From assembly GCA_014650475.1 (NCBI GenBank), contig BMVA01000018.1, forward strand, positions 1 to 64,000: 64,000 bases of DNA, given 5' to 3'. The translations under genes were made by a program, and so were the position numbers. How positions within the stretch are numbered: the first letter of the stretch is position 1; each line of letters opens with the position of its first letter. Positions 37,673 through 51,807 of this stretch are shown here, piece by piece. The notes under the pieces are model-generated. The model was not told the DNA's origin, made no database searches, and saw only the letters and a program-made list of their open reading frames with translations. This stretch comes from Streptomyces albogriseolus. Lineage in GTDB: Bacteria; Actinomycetota; Actinomycetes; Streptomycetales; Streptomycetaceae.

Positions 37673-37709
37673 GGGAAGGGGGCGCACCCGGCGGGTGCGC
37701 CCCCTTCCC
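37673..37709. terminator. Bidirectional terminator between methyltransferase and gatB
   Basis: Perfect 17-bp stem (GGGAAGGGGGCGCACCC and its complement) with a 3-base loop between convergent stops at 37658 and 37725. Confidence 0.9.
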
Positions 37710-37724
37710 TCATGCCGTACGGGC

Positions 37725-39236
37725 TCAGCCCTCGACGCCCAGCTTCTGAAGGATCAGCTCCTTCACCCGGGCCGCGTCCGCCTGACCGCGCGTGGCCTTC
37801 ATGACCGCGCCGACCAGTGCGCCGGCCGCGGCGACCTTGCCGCCGCGGATCTTGTCGGCGATCGCGGGGTTGCCGGCGATCGCCTCGTCGACGGCGGCGG
37901 TGAGCGCGCCCTCGTCGGAGACGACCTTCAGACCGCGCTTCTCCACGACCTCGTCCGGGGCGCCCTCACCGGCGAGGACGCCCTCGATGACCTGGCGGGC
38001 CAGCTTGTCGTTCAGGTCGCCCTTGGCCACCAGCTCGGTCACCCGGGCCACCTGCGCCGGGGTGATCGCCAGCTCGTCCAGCGCCGTGCCGGACTCGTTG
38101 GCGCTGCGGGCCAGCTCGCCCATCCACCACTTGCGGGCGGAGGCCGCGTCGGCGCCGGCGTCGATCGTGGCGACGATCAGGTCCAGCGCACCGGCGTTGA
38201 GGATCGCCTGCATGTCGGTGGCGGAGACGCCCCACTCCTCGCGGAGCCGGTTGCGGCGCACCAGCGGCAGCTCGGGCAGGCCCGCGCGCAGCTCCTCGAC
38301 CCACTCCCGCGACGGGGCGACCGGCACCAGGTCGGGCTCGGGGAAGTAGCGGTAGTCCTCGGCCTCCTCCTTCACACGGCCCGAGGTCGTGGACCCCGTG
38401 TCCTCGTGGAAGTGCCGGGTCTCCTGCACGATCGTCCCGCCGGACGACAGCACGGCCGCGTGCCGCTGGATCTCGAAGCGGGCGGCGCGCTCGACGGAAC
38501 GCAGCGAGTTGACGTTCTTCGTCTCGCTGCGGGTGCCGAACTTCTCGGCGCCCTTCGGCATCAGCGACAGGTTGACGTCGCAGCGCATCTGGCCCATCTC
38601 CATGCGGGCCTCGGACACGCCGAGCGCGCGGATGAGCTCGCGCAGTTCACGGACGTACGCCCGCGCGACCTCGGGAGCGCGCTCGCCGGCGCCGACGATC
38701 GGCTTGGTGACGATCTCGATGAGCGGGATGCCGGCGCGGTTGTAGTCGAGCAGCGAGTGCGAGGCGCCGTGGATGCGGCCGGTGGCGCCGCCGACGTGCG
38801 TCGACTTGCCGGTGTCCTCCTCCATGTGGGCGCGCTCGATCTCCACGCGGAAGACCTCGCCGTCCTCCAGCTGCACGTCGAGGTAGCCGTCGAAGGCGAT
38901 CGGCTCGTCGTACTGGGAGGTCTGGAAGTTCTTCGGCATGTCCGGATAGAAGTAGTTCTTCCGGGCGAAGCGGCACCACTCGGCGATCTCGCAGTTCAGC
39001 GCGAGGCCGATCTTGATCGCGGACTCGACGCCGGTCGCGTTGACGACCGGGAGCGCGCCGGGCAGGCCGAGGCAGACCGGGCAGGTCTGGGTGTTGGCGT
39101 CCTGACCGAGGGCCGTCGAACAGCCGCAGAACATCTTGGTCTTGGTGCCGAGTTCGACATGGACCTCGAGGCCCATGACGGGGTCGTACGACGCGAGCGC
39201 GTCCTCGTACGACACCAGGTCGGTCGTGGTGGTCAC
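37725..39236 (-). CDS. gatB: Asp/Glu-tRNA amidotransferase subunit B
   Basis: 503 residues. N-terminal cradle domain beginning [20 protein letters not shown], with the Cys pair/CPVC zinc site ([12 protein letters not shown]), [20 protein letters not shown], and a C-terminal YqeY-like tail with the [16 protein letters not shown] signature that binds tRNA. With GatA and GatC it turns Glu-tRNA(Gln) and Asp-tRNA(Asn) into the amide forms. Transcribed last in the gatC-gatA-small protein-gatB unit. Confidence 0.96.
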   Translation of the reverse strand: MTTTTDLVSYEDALASYDPVMGLEVHVELGTKTKMFCGCSTALGQDANTQTCPVCLGLPGALPVVNATGVESAIKIGLALNCEIAEWCRFARKNYFYPDMPKNFQTSQYDEPIAFDGYLDVQLEDGEVFRVEIERAHMEEDTGKSTHVGGATGRIHGASHSLLDYNRAGIPLIEIVTKPIVGAGERAPEVARAYVRELRELIRALGVSEARMEMGQMRCDVNLSLMPKGAEKFGTRSETKNVNSLRSVERAARFEIQRHAAVLSSGGTIVQETRHFHEDTGSTTSGRVKEEAEDYRYFPEPDLVPVAPSREWVEELRAGLPELPLVRRNRLREEWGVSATDMQAILNAGALDLIVATIDAGADAASARKWWMGELARSANESGTALDELAITPAQVARVTELVAKGDLNDKLARQVIEGVLAGEGAPDEVVEKRGLKVVSDEGALTAAVDEAIAGNPAIADKIRGGKVAAAGALVGAVMKATRGQADAARVKELILQKLGVEG

Positions 39237-39252
39237 GGTGAAAACTTCCCTC

Positions 39253-39488
39253 TCAGCCCAGCAGGACGTCGTCGTCGCCCAGCCGCTTCAGCTCGCGGTA
39301 GAGGATGGCGAGGCCGGTGACGATCGCGGCGGCGGACACGGTCGCGTCGATCAGGACCAGGGTGTCCTTCTCGGCGCGCGCCGTCTTCAGCCGCTTGGCG
39401 ACGCCGAACGCGCCGAACGCGGTGGCGGCCATGGACAGGTACGTACCGGACCGGGACTTCTTGAAGCCCTTGGCCTTGGTCAGTGCAC

Positions 39489-39492
<4 letters not shown>
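39253..39492 (-). CDS. Small membrane protein between gatA and gatB
   Basis: 79 residues. The GTG start at 39492 overlaps the gatA stop (GTGA), with GGAGG about 10 bases upstream, so translation is coupled to gatA. It has a basic N-terminus ([20 protein letters not shown]), one hydrophobic segment ([12 protein letters not shown]) and a longer helix ([20 protein letters not shown]), ending in acidic residues. No family recognised. gatB follows after 16 bases. Its tight placement in the amidotransferase operon suggests a conserved companion, but no role is known to me. Confidence 0.75.
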
Positions 39493-40985
<1,493 letters not shown>

Positions 40986-40991
40986 GGCGGT

Positions 40992-41288
40992 TTACTCCTC
41001 CCCCAGGATCTGCGGCACCTTGAAACGCTGCTGCTCCTGGGCCGGGGCGCCGGAGAGCGCCTGCTCGGGGGTGAGCGAGGGACGGACCTCGTCGGCCCGC
41101 ATGACGTTCGTCAGCGGGAGCGGGTGCGAGGTCGGCGGTACGTCTTGGTCGGCGACCTCGCTGACGCGGGCGACCGCGCCGATGATGTCGTCGAGCTGGC
41201 CCGCGAAGTGGTCGAGCTCTTCGGGCTTCAGCTCCAGACGCGCCAGCCGGGCGAGGTGGGCGACCTCCTCGCGCGTGATGCCAGGCAT
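40992..41288 (-). CDS. gatC: Asp/Glu-tRNA amidotransferase subunit C
   Basis: 98 residues, the small helix-turn-helix stabilising subunit. Family sequence [20 protein letters not shown], then [38 protein letters not shown], and the C-terminal [10 protein letters not shown]. First gene of the unit; ends with TAA. Confidence 0.96.
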   Translation of the reverse strand: MPGITREEVAHLARLARLELKPEELDHFAGQLDDIIGAVARVSEVADQDVPPTSHPLPLTNVMRADEVRPSLTPEQALSGAPAQEQQRFKVPQILGEE

Positions 41289-41370
41289 GCAGCGATCCTC
41301 TGGGGTGAGTGTGTGTGGTTTGGGACCAATCCTATGGGGCGGGGCCCCATGCCCGTGAAACCTCCGCTCT

Positions 41371-41440
41371 GAGCGCCCCGTGAGGGGCGCGGGGAACGGC
41401 GCGAGCAGCCACGGCGAACCCGCGGCCGAAGTACGGCGTG
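41371..41440. repeat. Streptomyces-type interspersed repeat downstream of rmdB
   Basis: Contains GAGGGGCGCGGGGAACGGCG followed by CGAGCAGCCACGGCGAACCC, close to a short element I recall from many Streptomyces intergenic regions (GGGGCGCGGGGAACTGCGCG type). The 5' end carries a small GCGCCCC/GGGGCGC hairpin that may terminate rmdB. Recognition is from memory. Confidence 0.55.
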
Positions 41441-41454
41441 TGTCAGCCGGGGGG

Positions 41455-43707
41455 CTAGTCCTCCGCCGTGCCCGTCGCAGCGGGCAGGGCCGCGGCCGGC
41501 CGCTGCCAGCCCCGGGAGCCCCGGGCGAGGAGCCAGGCCGTCGTCTCGTCCGGGGGCATCGCGGCGGCGACCAGCCAGCCCTGGACCGCGTCACAGCGCA
41601 GGTCCCGCAGGCGTTCCCAGGTCTCGTCGTCCTCGACGCCCTCCGCGACCACCAGGAGCCCCAGCGAGTGGGCCAGGTCGATGGTGCAGCGCACGATCTC
41701 CGCGTCCTCCGCGTCGAACGCCAGCCGGGCCACGAAGGAGCGGTCGATCTTCAGCTCGCTCACCGGCAGCCGCCGCAGATGCACCAGCGAGGAGTAGCCG
41801 GTGCCGAAGTCGTCGAGGGACATCTTCACGCCGTGCCCGGTCAGCGCGTTGAGGGTGTCGGCGGCCCGCGTGGGGTCCTCCAGCAGCACGTGCTCGGTGA
41901 TCTCCAGCTGGAGCGCTCCCGCGGGCACCCCGTAGCGGGCGAGGCGCGCGGCGACGGAGCCGGCGAAGCCGGGGCTGTGGACGTCGCGCGGCGAGACGTT
42001 GACGGCGACCGGCACGAACAGCCCCTGGGAGCGCCACTCTGCGACCTGCCCGAGCGCGGTCTCCAGCACGTACTCGGTGAGCTGCGGCATGAGCCCGGAC
42101 GACTCGGCTATCGCTATGAACTCGTCCGGGGGGACCCGCCCGCGCTCCGGGTGCACCCACCGCACCAGCGCCTCAAGACCGGAGACCTGGCCGTCGAAGC
42201 GGACCTTCGGCTGGTAGTGCAGCTCCACCTCGTGCGCGTCGAGGGCGCGCCGCAGATCGCCCAGCAGCCCCAGCCGGTCGGGGGTGTTGGAGTCCCGCTT
42301 GGACTCGTACGCCTCGACTCCCGTGCGGTCCCGCTTGGCCTGGTACATCGCCACGTCCGCCCGCCGCAGCAGCCCTTCGGCGTCGGACGCGTGGTCCGGG
42401 AAGACGGCGACTCCCGCGCTCGCCTCCAGGACGAGGGTGAGCCCGTCGAGGTCGAGCGGGGAGCTGAGGGCCGCGACCAGTCCGCGGGCGGCGCGGGTGG
42501 CGGACGTCGTGGAGTCCGCCACGGGCAGTAACACGGCGAACTCGTCGCCGCCGAGCCGCGCGGCCTCCGCCCCGCGCGGCAGGGCCGCTCTCAGCCGGTC
42601 GGCGATCTGCAGCAGCAGCCGGTCGCCGGCGAGATGGCCGAGGGTGTCGTTGACCGACCGGAAGCGGTCGAGGTCGATGAGCATGAGCGCGGCGCGGGAG
42701 CCGGCCCGCTCGGCGTCGTCCAGCGCGGTCCAGATGCGCTCCTGCAGCCACTGCCGGTTGGGCAGTCCGGTCAGAGGGTCGCGCAGCTGCTCCTCGGCCC
42801 GCGCGCGGGCGATCCACAGGGTGGAGTCGAGGGCGATCAGCGGAATGGCGAACAGCGGCAGCAGCACGGGCTTGGCGTCGGCGACCACGCACACCAGCGG
42901 GGCGATGCCGAGCAGGGCGACCGCGACGAGACCCTGGCGGACCAGGGCGGTGCGGGCGACGGTGGGCAGGCCCGAGCGCGGGGTGTGCAGGTACCACAAC
43001 AGGGTGCGGGTGACCGCGAGATAGGCGGCGGCGACGAGCACCACCCCGGGACCGGTGTAGAGGGTCCAGGTGTCGGGGGTGGACGGCGACTCGACGGACG
43101 GCACGGTGCCGAAGGCGGCCAGGACGAGCGCTCCGGCGCCGATGCCGAGCAGGTCGACCGCGCCGTGCAGCACGCCCTGCCGCCAGCGGCCCCGGCGGGC
43201 TATGCCGACCAGGACGACGACGGTGAGGCTGACCATGCCGGCCGGGACCCAGCCGTAGAGCAGCAGCACGGCGAGGGTGAGGGCCGCGCCGGAGCCGGTG
43301 CCGCCCCACCAGCGGGAGCGGCCCAGCATCACGAGGTGGCCGACGACGATGCCGGTGAGCACGGCCAGCGACCAGCCGACCGTGCCGGACGGGAAGAGGG
43401 CGTGCCCGCCGGTGAAGGCGCGCAGGAAGCCGGCGCCGAGGACGAAGCCGGCCGCCGCGACGACCGCGGTGGGCAACGCGGGCCAGGACGGGTGCCGTTC
43501 GGTCTCCGTCGCGGCCTCTCCGATGCCGTGCCCGCCGGCCGGGCGTGCCGCGCCGGCGTCGCGCGCGTCCGCGGCGCCCGCCCCGGTACGCCCCCGCGCG
43601 TCCGGTCGCTCCGCGGGCCGCCCGTCCTCACGGCCGCGCCGCCGGACGACCGCCAGGCGGCGCAGGCGCAGCCGTGAGCCCGGGGCGGCGCTCTCGGTCG
43701 GTTCCAT
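41455..43707 (-). CDS. rmdB: Membrane GGDEF-EAL c-di-GMP phosphodiesterase, RmdB-like, with a TTA codon
   Basis: 750 residues. After a disordered Arg/Ala-rich start come about nine transmembrane helices (130-310), a GGDEF domain ([11 protein letters not shown], with no RxxD I-site before it) and an EAL domain with all key residues: [51 protein letters not shown] and VVAEGVED. It should hydrolyse c-di-GMP. The position next to ligA fits SCO5495 (RmdB). Codon 393 (the plus-strand TAA at 42529-42531) is a leucine TTA just after GGDEF, so translation needs the bldA tRNA. ATG at 43707 has AGGG upstream. Ends with TAG. Confidence 0.87.
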   Translation of the reverse strand: MEPTESAAPGSRLRLRRLAVVRRRGREDGRPAERPDARGRTGAGAADARDAGAARPAGGHGIGEAATETERHPSWPALPTAVVAAAGFVLGAGFLRAFTGGHALFPSGTVGWSLAVLTGIVVGHLVMLGRSRWWGGTGSGAALTLAVLLLYGWVPAGMVSLTVVVLVGIARRGRWRQGVLHGAVDLLGIGAGALVLAAFGTVPSVESPSTPDTWTLYTGPGVVLVAAAYLAVTRTLLWYLHTPRSGLPTVARTALVRQGLVAVALLGIAPLVCVVADAKPVLLPLFAIPLIALDSTLWIARARAEEQLRDPLTGLPNRQWLQERIWTALDDAERAGSRAALMLIDLDRFRSVNDTLGHLAGDRLLLQIADRLRAALPRGAEAARLGGDEFAVLLPVADSTTSATRAARGLVAALSSPLDLDGLTLVLEASAGVAVFPDHASDAEGLLRRADVAMYQAKRDRTGVEAYESKRDSNTPDRLGLLGDLRRALDAHEVELHYQPKVRFDGQVSGLEALVRWVHPERGRVPPDEFIAIAESSGLMPQLTEYVLETALGQVAEWRSQGLFVPVAVNVSPRDVHSPGFAGSVAARLARYGVPAGALQLEITEHVLLEDPTRAADTLNALTGHGVKMSLDDFGTGYSSLVHLRRLPVSELKIDRSFVARLAFDAEDAEIVRCTIDLAHSLGLLVVAEGVEDDETWERLRDLRCDAVQGWLVAAAMPPDETTAWLLARGSRGWQRPAAALPAATGTAED

Positions 43708-43966
43708 TCCCGTCCCTCTCACAGCCGGCGGTGCCCACGCCACGCGGCCCGATGCCCGACATCCCTCAGCGGCTCGCCGTGGAAAGCCCTTCCCCGGACC
43801 CGTCACGGGTACGGGAGTTGCCCCGACCGCAACTGGGCACGGCGGGCGCACATCTCAACAGTAGGCCGCGGAAGGCTTGTACGGGCACCGGTCGCCGACG
43901 GTTGCCCGAATGCGCCCCAGCCACCCGTATGCATCTGATATGCGCCGATCGGGTGGCCTTCAACCG

Positions 43967-47184
<3,218 letters not shown>

Positions 47185-47234
47185 ACGGGAAGCGTACGCA
47201 GTGGGGCGCCGGGGTTTTTCGCCCCCGCCGCCCC

Positions 47235-47314
47235 TTCCCGTCCCGTCCCTGGGGCTGCGCCCCAGACCCCCTTCGGCCCTTCGGGCCTCGTCCTCAAGCG
47301 CCGGACGGGCTGGA
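47235..47314. repeat. Streptomyces-type interspersed repeat (GGGGCTGCGCCCC type)
   Basis: Contains CCTGGGGCTGCGCCCCAGAC, the dyad CTTCGGCCCTTCGGGCC, and CTCGTCCTCAAGCGCCGGAC. This composite is very common between Streptomyces genes as I recall. It fills most of the space between the SDR stop and the MetE-like start and may act as the SDR terminator. Confidence 0.65.
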
Positions 47315-47328
47315 ATTGCCGGACCGGC

Positions 47329-48018
47329 TCAGTTGCCCGGTCGGACCGTCAGGTCGTTCACTTCCGCGTCTCTCGGGAGGTCGAGGGACATGAGGATCGT
47401 CGTGGCCACCGACTCGGGGTCGATCCACTTCTCCGGGTCGTAGTCCTTGCCCTCCTGCTGGTGGACCTTGGCCTGCATCGGGCTGGCGGTGCGGCCGGGG
47501 TAGACCGAGGTGACCCGGACGCCGCTCGCGTGCTCCTCCGCGCGGAGGGAGTCGGCGAGGGCCTTCAGGCCGTGCTTGGAGGCCGCGTAGGCGGACCAGT
47601 CGGCGTGGGCGCTCAGGCCGGCGCCGGAGTTGACGAAGACCACGTGGCCGCGGCTCGCGCGGAGCTGGGGCAGGAGGAGGCGGGTCAGTTCGGCGGGGGC
47701 GACGAGGTTGACGTTGAGCTGGTGGCGCCAGCTCTTCGGGGTGAGCTCGCCGACCGGGCCGAGGTCGACGACGCCCGCGACGTGCAGCAGCGAGTCCACC
47801 CGGCCGGGCAGCGACTGGTGGGAGAACGCCCAGCTGAGCCGGTCGGGGTCGGCCAGGTCGCCGACCAGGGTGCGGGCACCGGGGAACTCGGCGGCCAGCT
47901 CCTTCGCGCGGCCGGCGTCGCGCGCGTGGAGCACGAGGTCGTCCCCGCGCGCGTGGAGACGGCGCGCGACGGCCGCGCCGATGCCGGAGCCGGCTCCGGT
48001 GATCACATGTGTAGCCAT
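47329..48018 (-). CDS. Short-chain dehydrogenase (SDR)
   Basis: 229 residues. ITGAGSGIGAAVARRLHARG nucleotide-binding motif, HVAGVVDLGPVG (NAG-like position), VFVNSGAG (Ser) and the YAASKHGLKAL Tyr-Lys pair. Prefers NAD or NADP unknown. The ATG at 48018 is used; one three codons earlier (48027) is equally possible, and neither has a strong ribosome site. Followed by the interspersed repeat. Confidence 0.88.
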   Translation of the reverse strand: MATHVITGAGSGIGAAVARRLHARGDDLVLHARDAGRAKELAAEFPGARTLVGDLADPDRLSWAFSHQSLPGRVDSLLHVAGVVDLGPVGELTPKSWRHQLNVNLVAPAELTRLLLPQLRASRGHVVFVNSGAGLSAHADWSAYAASKHGLKALADSLRAEEHASGVRVTSVYPGRTASPMQAKVHQQEGKDYDPEKWIDPESVATTILMSLDLPRDAEVNDLTVRPGN

Positions 48019-48045
48019 GACCGCCATGCTCGCATCACCGCGCGG

Positions 48046-48585
48046 TCAGACGACGCCCAGGCTCTCCTCCAGGTAGGCCAGCGCGCCAACCGGCTCCTCG
48101 GCGAAGAACACCAGCTCGGCGAGCGGGCGGGGCAGGAAGCCCTCGTCCTCCATGCGGCGGAACTGCTCCTTGAGCCCGTCGTAGAAGCCGGCGGAGTTGA
48201 GCAGCACCACCGGCTTGTCGGTGTGGCCGTGCTTCTTCAGCTCCAGGATCTCGGTCGCCTCGTCCAGCGTCCCCGTGCCGCCGACCATGATCACCACCGC
48301 GTCGGCCTTCTCCAGGAGGAGCCGCTTGCGCTCGGCGAGGTCCTTGGCCACGACCATCTCGTCGACGCCGGGGCGTGCCTTCGCCGCGAGGAACTCCACC
48401 GAGACGCCGAGGAGCCGGCCGCCGGCCTCCTCCACCCCGTCGGCGACGACCTTCATCAGGCCGACGTCCGAGCCGCCCCAGACCAGGGTGTGCCCGCCCT
48501 TGCCGAGCAGGTGCGCGAACTCCCGCGCGGGGCGTGTGTAGCGGTCGTCGAGGTCGGCGGCGGAGAGGAAGACGCAGATGTTCAC
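48046..48585 (-). CDS. LOG/TIGR00730-family Rossmann protein
   Basis: 179 residues. The nucleotide-binding start ICVFLSAADLDDRYTRPARE and the motif VGGTGTLDEATEI, which in LOG enzymes (cytokinin nucleoside 5'-monophosphate phosphoribohydrolases) is PGGxGTxxE with a leading Pro, here Val. The Arg-Lys pair in LAERKRLLLEKADA is kept. Likely removes the base from an adenosine monophosphate derivative. Followed after 27 bases by the SDR gene. Confidence 0.85.
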   Translation of the reverse strand: MNICVFLSAADLDDRYTRPAREFAHLLGKGGHTLVWGGSDVGLMKVVADGVEEAGGRLLGVSVEFLAAKARPGVDEMVVAKDLAERKRLLLEKADAVVIMVGGTGTLDEATEILELKKHGHTDKPVVLLNSAGFYDGLKEQFRRMEDEGFLPRPLAELVFFAEEPVGALAYLEESLGVV

Positions 48586-48663
48586 GGCCGTCAGCCTACG
48601 CTCGGGAAGAAGCCCGCCCCGAGGGGTGCTCTACGGGGAGGACCGACTGCCGAGGAGGACGCC

Positions 48664-49005
48664 GTGACCACAGGCCATCGCATCACCGTCGAGCGGGGCG
48701 ACCGGCGCGTGCGCGTGGTGCGCGACGGGCGGGTGCTGGCGGAGAGCGACCGGGCGCTGGTGCTGCGCGAGACAGGCTGCCCCGCGCGCTGGTACATCCC
48801 GCCGGAGGACGTGCGGCTCGACCTGCTGACGCCGTCCGCGACGCACACGTACTGCCCGTTCAAGGGGACCGCGTCGTACTGGTCGCTGCCGGACGCCCCC
48901 GACCTGGTGTGGTCGTGCCCGGACCCGAAGCCAGCGGTGGCGCCGATCAAGGACCACCTGTGCTTCTACGACACGGAAGTGGACGGACCGCGCGCAGGGG
49001 TGTGA
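48664..49005 (+). CDS. DUF427 domain protein
   Basis: 113 residues. RVRVVRDGRVLAESDRALVL, PARWYIPPEDVRLDLL, the Cys/His region THTYCPFKGTASYWSL and AVAPIKDHLCFY are DUF427 signatures. The family is a small beta-rich fold of unknown function. The GTG at 48664 has GGAGG 5 bases upstream. Divergent from the LOG gene with 78 bases between; followed by the hydrolase gene after 61 bases. Confidence 0.9.
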   Translation: MTTGHRITVERGDRRVRVVRDGRVLAESDRALVLRETGCPARWYIPPEDVRLDLLTPSATHTYCPFKGTASYWSLPDAPDLVWSCPDPKPAVAPIKDHLCFYDTEVDGPRAGV

Positions 49006-49066
49006 TCGGCGGACGCGCCGCCCGCCTCACGGACGATTTCCGTGCCGTGCGGCAGTCTGCTGAGAC

Positions 49067-49846
49067 ATGGACCAGAACATCTCCTCGCGCGACGGCACCT
49101 CCCTCGCCTACGAGAGCGCCGGGCGCGGCGCCACGATCGTCCTCGTCAGCGGCGCGATGTCGACGGGCGCCACGGTGGCGCCGCTGGCCGCCCCGCTCTC
49201 CGAGCGGTTCCGGGTGGTGGTCTACGACCGCCGCGGCCGGGGCGCGAGCGGTGACACGCCGCCGTACACGGTGGAACGCGAGGTGGAGGACCTGGCGGCG
49301 CTGATCGAGGCGACGGGCGGCGAGGCGGCGCTGTACGGCGTCTCCTCGGGCGGCGCGCTGGCGCTGCGGGCGGCGGCGGGCGGGCTGCCGGTGCGCCAGG
49401 TCGCCGTGTACGAGACGCCGTACGCGATGTCGCAGGAGCACCTGGCGGAGCGCGCCCGGTACACCGAGGAGCTCACCGCGGCCCTGGAGGAGGGGCGGCG
49501 GGGCGACGCGGTGGAGCTCTTCCTCCAGCTCACCGGCCTCGACGACGCGGTGATCCGGAGCGCGCGGCAGTCGCCGATGTGGACGGGCATGGAGACGCTG
49601 GCGCCGAGCCTGGCGTACGACGACGCCGTGATGGGCGACGGGGGCGTGCCGCGGGAGATGCTGGCGTCGATCGGGGTGCCGGTGCTGTCGATCGCGGGCG
49701 ACGCGAGCCCCGCGTGGATGCGTCAGGCGGCGCGGGCGATCGCGGAGTCGGTCCCCCGGGGCACGTACCGCACCCTGGGGGGCCAGACCCACATGGTGGA
49801 ACCGGACGTCCTGGCGCCGGTGCTGGCGGAGTTCTTCTCGCGGTGA
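49067..49846 (+). CDS. Alpha/beta-fold hydrolase
   Basis: 259 residues. Nucleophile elbow YGVSSGGALALRAA (Ser), acid in VLSIAGDASPAW, and His in LGGQTHMVEPDVLAP form the triad. The oxyanion part is LVSGAMSTGA and the DRRGRGASGDTPPY stretch is typical of small ester/epoxide-type hydrolases. Substrate unknown. ATG at 49067. Confidence 0.9.
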   Translation: MDQNISSRDGTSLAYESAGRGATIVLVSGAMSTGATVAPLAAPLSERFRVVVYDRRGRGASGDTPPYTVEREVEDLAALIEATGGEAALYGVSSGGALALRAAAGGLPVRQVAVYETPYAMSQEHLAERARYTEELTAALEEGRRGDAVELFLQLTGLDDAVIRSARQSPMWTGMETLAPSLAYDDAVMGDGGVPREMLASIGVPVLSIAGDASPAWMRQAARAIAESVPRGTYRTLGGQTHMVEPDVLAPVLAEFFSR

Positions 49847-49867
49847 GCGGCCGGGGCGGGGCCGCTC
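49845..49867. terminator. Hairpin at the junction of hydrolase and mnmA genes
   Basis: GAGCGGCC and GGCCGCTC pair around a 7-base loop. It includes the hydrolase stop codon and the last base of the convergent mnmA gene, so it serves both. Confidence 0.6.
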
Positions 49868-50996
49868 AGGCCACGTCCGCCGTGGCCCGCTCCGTGGAGG
49901 CGATGGTCGCCGAGCCCACCACGCGCGTGCCGTCGTAGAGGACGACCGCCTGGCCGGGGGCGACGCCGCGGACCGGCTCGGCGAAGCGCACGCGCAGCTC
50001 CTCGCCGACGAGTTCGGCGGTCACCGCGGTCTCGTCGCCGTGGGCGCGCAGCTGGGCGGTGTAGGCGCCGGGGCCGGTGGGGGCGGCGCCGCACCAGCGG
50101 GGCCGGATCGCGGTGAGGGCGCCGACGTCGAGGGAGGCGGCGGGGCCCACGGTGACGGTGTTGTCCACCGGGGAGATGTCGAGGACGTAGCGCGGCTTGC
50201 CGTCGGGGGCGGGGGTGCCGATGCGCAGGCCCTTGCGCTGGCCGATGGTGAAGCCGTACGCGCCCTCGTGGGTGCCGATCTTGGCGCCGGACTCGTCGAC
50301 GATGTCGCCCTCGGCCTTGCCGAGCCGCTTGGCGAGGAAGCCCTGGGTGTCGCCGTCGGCGATGAAGCAGATGTCGTGCGAGTCGGGCTTCTTGGCGACG
50401 GCGAGTCCGCGGCGCTCGGCCTCCGCGCGGATCTCCTCCTTGGTGGTGACCGTGTCACCGAGCGGGAACATGGCGTGGGCGAGCTGGCGGTCGTCGAGCA
50501 CGCCGAGGACGTAGCTCTGGTCCTTGGCCAGGTCGGAGGCGCGGTGCAGTTCGCGGGTGCCGTCCTCGCGGAGGATCACCTTGGCGTAGTGGCCGGTGCA
50601 GACGGCGTCGAAGCCGAGGGCGAGGGCCTTGTCGAGCAGCGCGGCGAACTTGATCTTCTCGTTGCAGCGCAGGCACGGGTTGGGGGTGCGGCCGGCCTCG
50701 TACTCGGCGACGAAGTCCTCGACGACGTCCTCGCGGAAGCGGTCGGCGAGGTCCCACACGTAGAACGGGATGCCGATGACGTCGGCGGCGCGGCGGGCGT
50801 CGCGGGAGTCCTCGATGGTGCAGCAGCCCCGCGCGCCGGTGCGGAACGACTGGGGGTTCGCGGAGAGCGCGAGGTGGACGCCGGTCACGTCGTGGCCCGC
50901 TTCGGCGGCGCGGGCGGCGGCGACGGCGGAGTCGACGCCTCCGGACATGGCGGCCAGGACGCGGAGGGGGCGGGTGCGCTGCGGGGTGTCAGTCAT
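49866..50996 (-). CDS. mnmA: tRNA-specific 2-thiouridylase
   Basis: 376 residues. PP-loop [10 protein letters not shown] near residue 18, catalytic Cys in [12 protein letters not shown] and the second Cys in [29 protein letters not shown] central part ([15 protein letters not shown]) and a C-terminal beta barrel. Adds sulfur to U34 of Lys, Glu and Gln tRNAs. GGAGGGG precedes the ATG at 50996 by 2-3 bases. A cysteine desulfurase gene lies 0.8 kb away on the same strand and probably supplies the sulfur. Confidence 0.95.
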   Translation of the reverse strand: MTDTPQRTRPLRVLAAMSGGVDSAVAAARAAEAGHDVTGVHLALSANPQSFRTGARGCCTIEDSRDARRAADVIGIPFYVWDLADRFREDVVEDFVAEYEAGRTPNPCLRCNEKIKFAALLDKALALGFDAVCTGHYAKVILREDGTRELHRASDLAKDQSYVLGVLDDRQLAHAMFPLGDTVTTKEEIRAEAERRGLAVAKKPDSHDICFIADGDTQGFLAKRLGKAEGDIVDESGAKIGTHEGAYGFTIGQRKGLRIGTPAPDGKPRYVLDISPVDNTVTVGPAASLDVGALTAIRPRWCGAAPTGPGAYTAQLRAHGDETAVTAELVGEELRVRFAEPVRGVAPGQAVVLYDGTRVVGSATIASTERATADVA

Positions 50997-51056
50997 AGCC
51001 CCTCCAGGGTACGGGGGCGCGGGAACCACGGCCGCCGGATACGCGTTCTCGATCAC

Positions 51057-51755
51057 ATGGGGGCCAAGGGAACATCCGAGGACGGCGACCGGCGCATCGG
51101 GCGGCGCGCCCTGATCGTGGGCGGGCTGGCGGCAGCGGCGGGGACGGCGGCGCTGGCGCGCGACGAGCTGGCGCGGCTGTGGTGGCGGCTGCCGGGGGTC
51201 GAGAAGCCGCGCACCCCGGGCGCGGTCGACTTCGCGGGCGCCCGCTGGGTGGCGGCCTCGGACGCCAACTGGCGCGGCGCGGACCGGCCGGACGACTTCC
51301 ACATCGACATGGTGGTCGTGCACGTCACGCAGGGCAGCCTGGACAGCGCGGTGAGGGCGTTCCAGAACCCGGGCCACAAGGCCGCGGCCCACTACATCGT
51401 CGGCAAGGACGGCCGGGTCACGCAGATGATCCGCGAGCTGGACGTGGCGTACCACGCGGGCAACCGCGACTACAACGAGCGCAGTGTCGGCATCGAGCAC
51501 GAGGGCTTCGTGGACCGCCCGGAGGACTTCACGGACGAGATGTACGCGGCCTCGGCCCGTCTGACGGCCCGAATATGCGCGCGCTACGGCATCCCGGTCG
51601 ACCGGGAGCACATCATCGGGCACGTCGAGGTGCCCGGCACCGACCACACCGACCCGGGCCCGCACTGGGACTGGGACCGCTATTTGACGCTGGTCCGCCG
51701 GGCCGGCACGGCGCAGGCGGGCCAGGGCCGCACGGCCGCTCCGACGGGCGGCTGA
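51057..51755 (+). CDS. Exported N-acetylmuramoyl-L-alanine amidase (amidase_2)
   Basis: 232 residues. A Tat-type signal ([18 protein letters not shown]) is followed by a type-2 amidase domain from about 65: [20 protein letters not shown] (zinc His), [35 protein letters not shown] and the second zinc site [20 protein letters not shown]. Cuts the sugar-peptide bond of peptidoglycan outside the cell. The ATG at 51057 has no clear ribosome site; leaderless start is possible. Sits between convergent mnmA and cysteine desulfurase genes. Confidence 0.9.
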   Translation: MGAKGTSEDGDRRIGRRALIVGGLAAAAGTAALARDELARLWWRLPGVEKPRTPGAVDFAGARWVAASDANWRGADRPDDFHIDMVVVHVTQGSLDSAVRAFQNPGHKAAAHYIVGKDGRVTQMIRELDVAYHAGNRDYNERSVGIEHEGFVDRPEDFTDEMYAASARLTARICARYGIPVDREHIIGHVEVPGTDHTDPGPHWDWDRYLTLVRRAGTAQAGQGRTAAPTGG

Positions 51756-51764
51756 ACCCGGCCC

Positions 51765-51783
51765 CCGGGGGCGTGGCCCCCGG
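51765..51783. terminator. Hairpin between amidase and cysteine desulfurase genes
   Basis: CCGGGGGC and GCCCCCGG pair around GTG, 10 bases after the amidase stop; convergent genes. Confidence 0.65.
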
Positions 51784-51807
51784 ACCGCTGCGGGACGCGG
51801 CGGCCGC

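Noticed and set aside
47185..47328. Cobalamin or SAM riboswitch before the MetE-like gene
   Set aside because: The gap is filled by a common interspersed repeat and shows no riboswitch box sequences.
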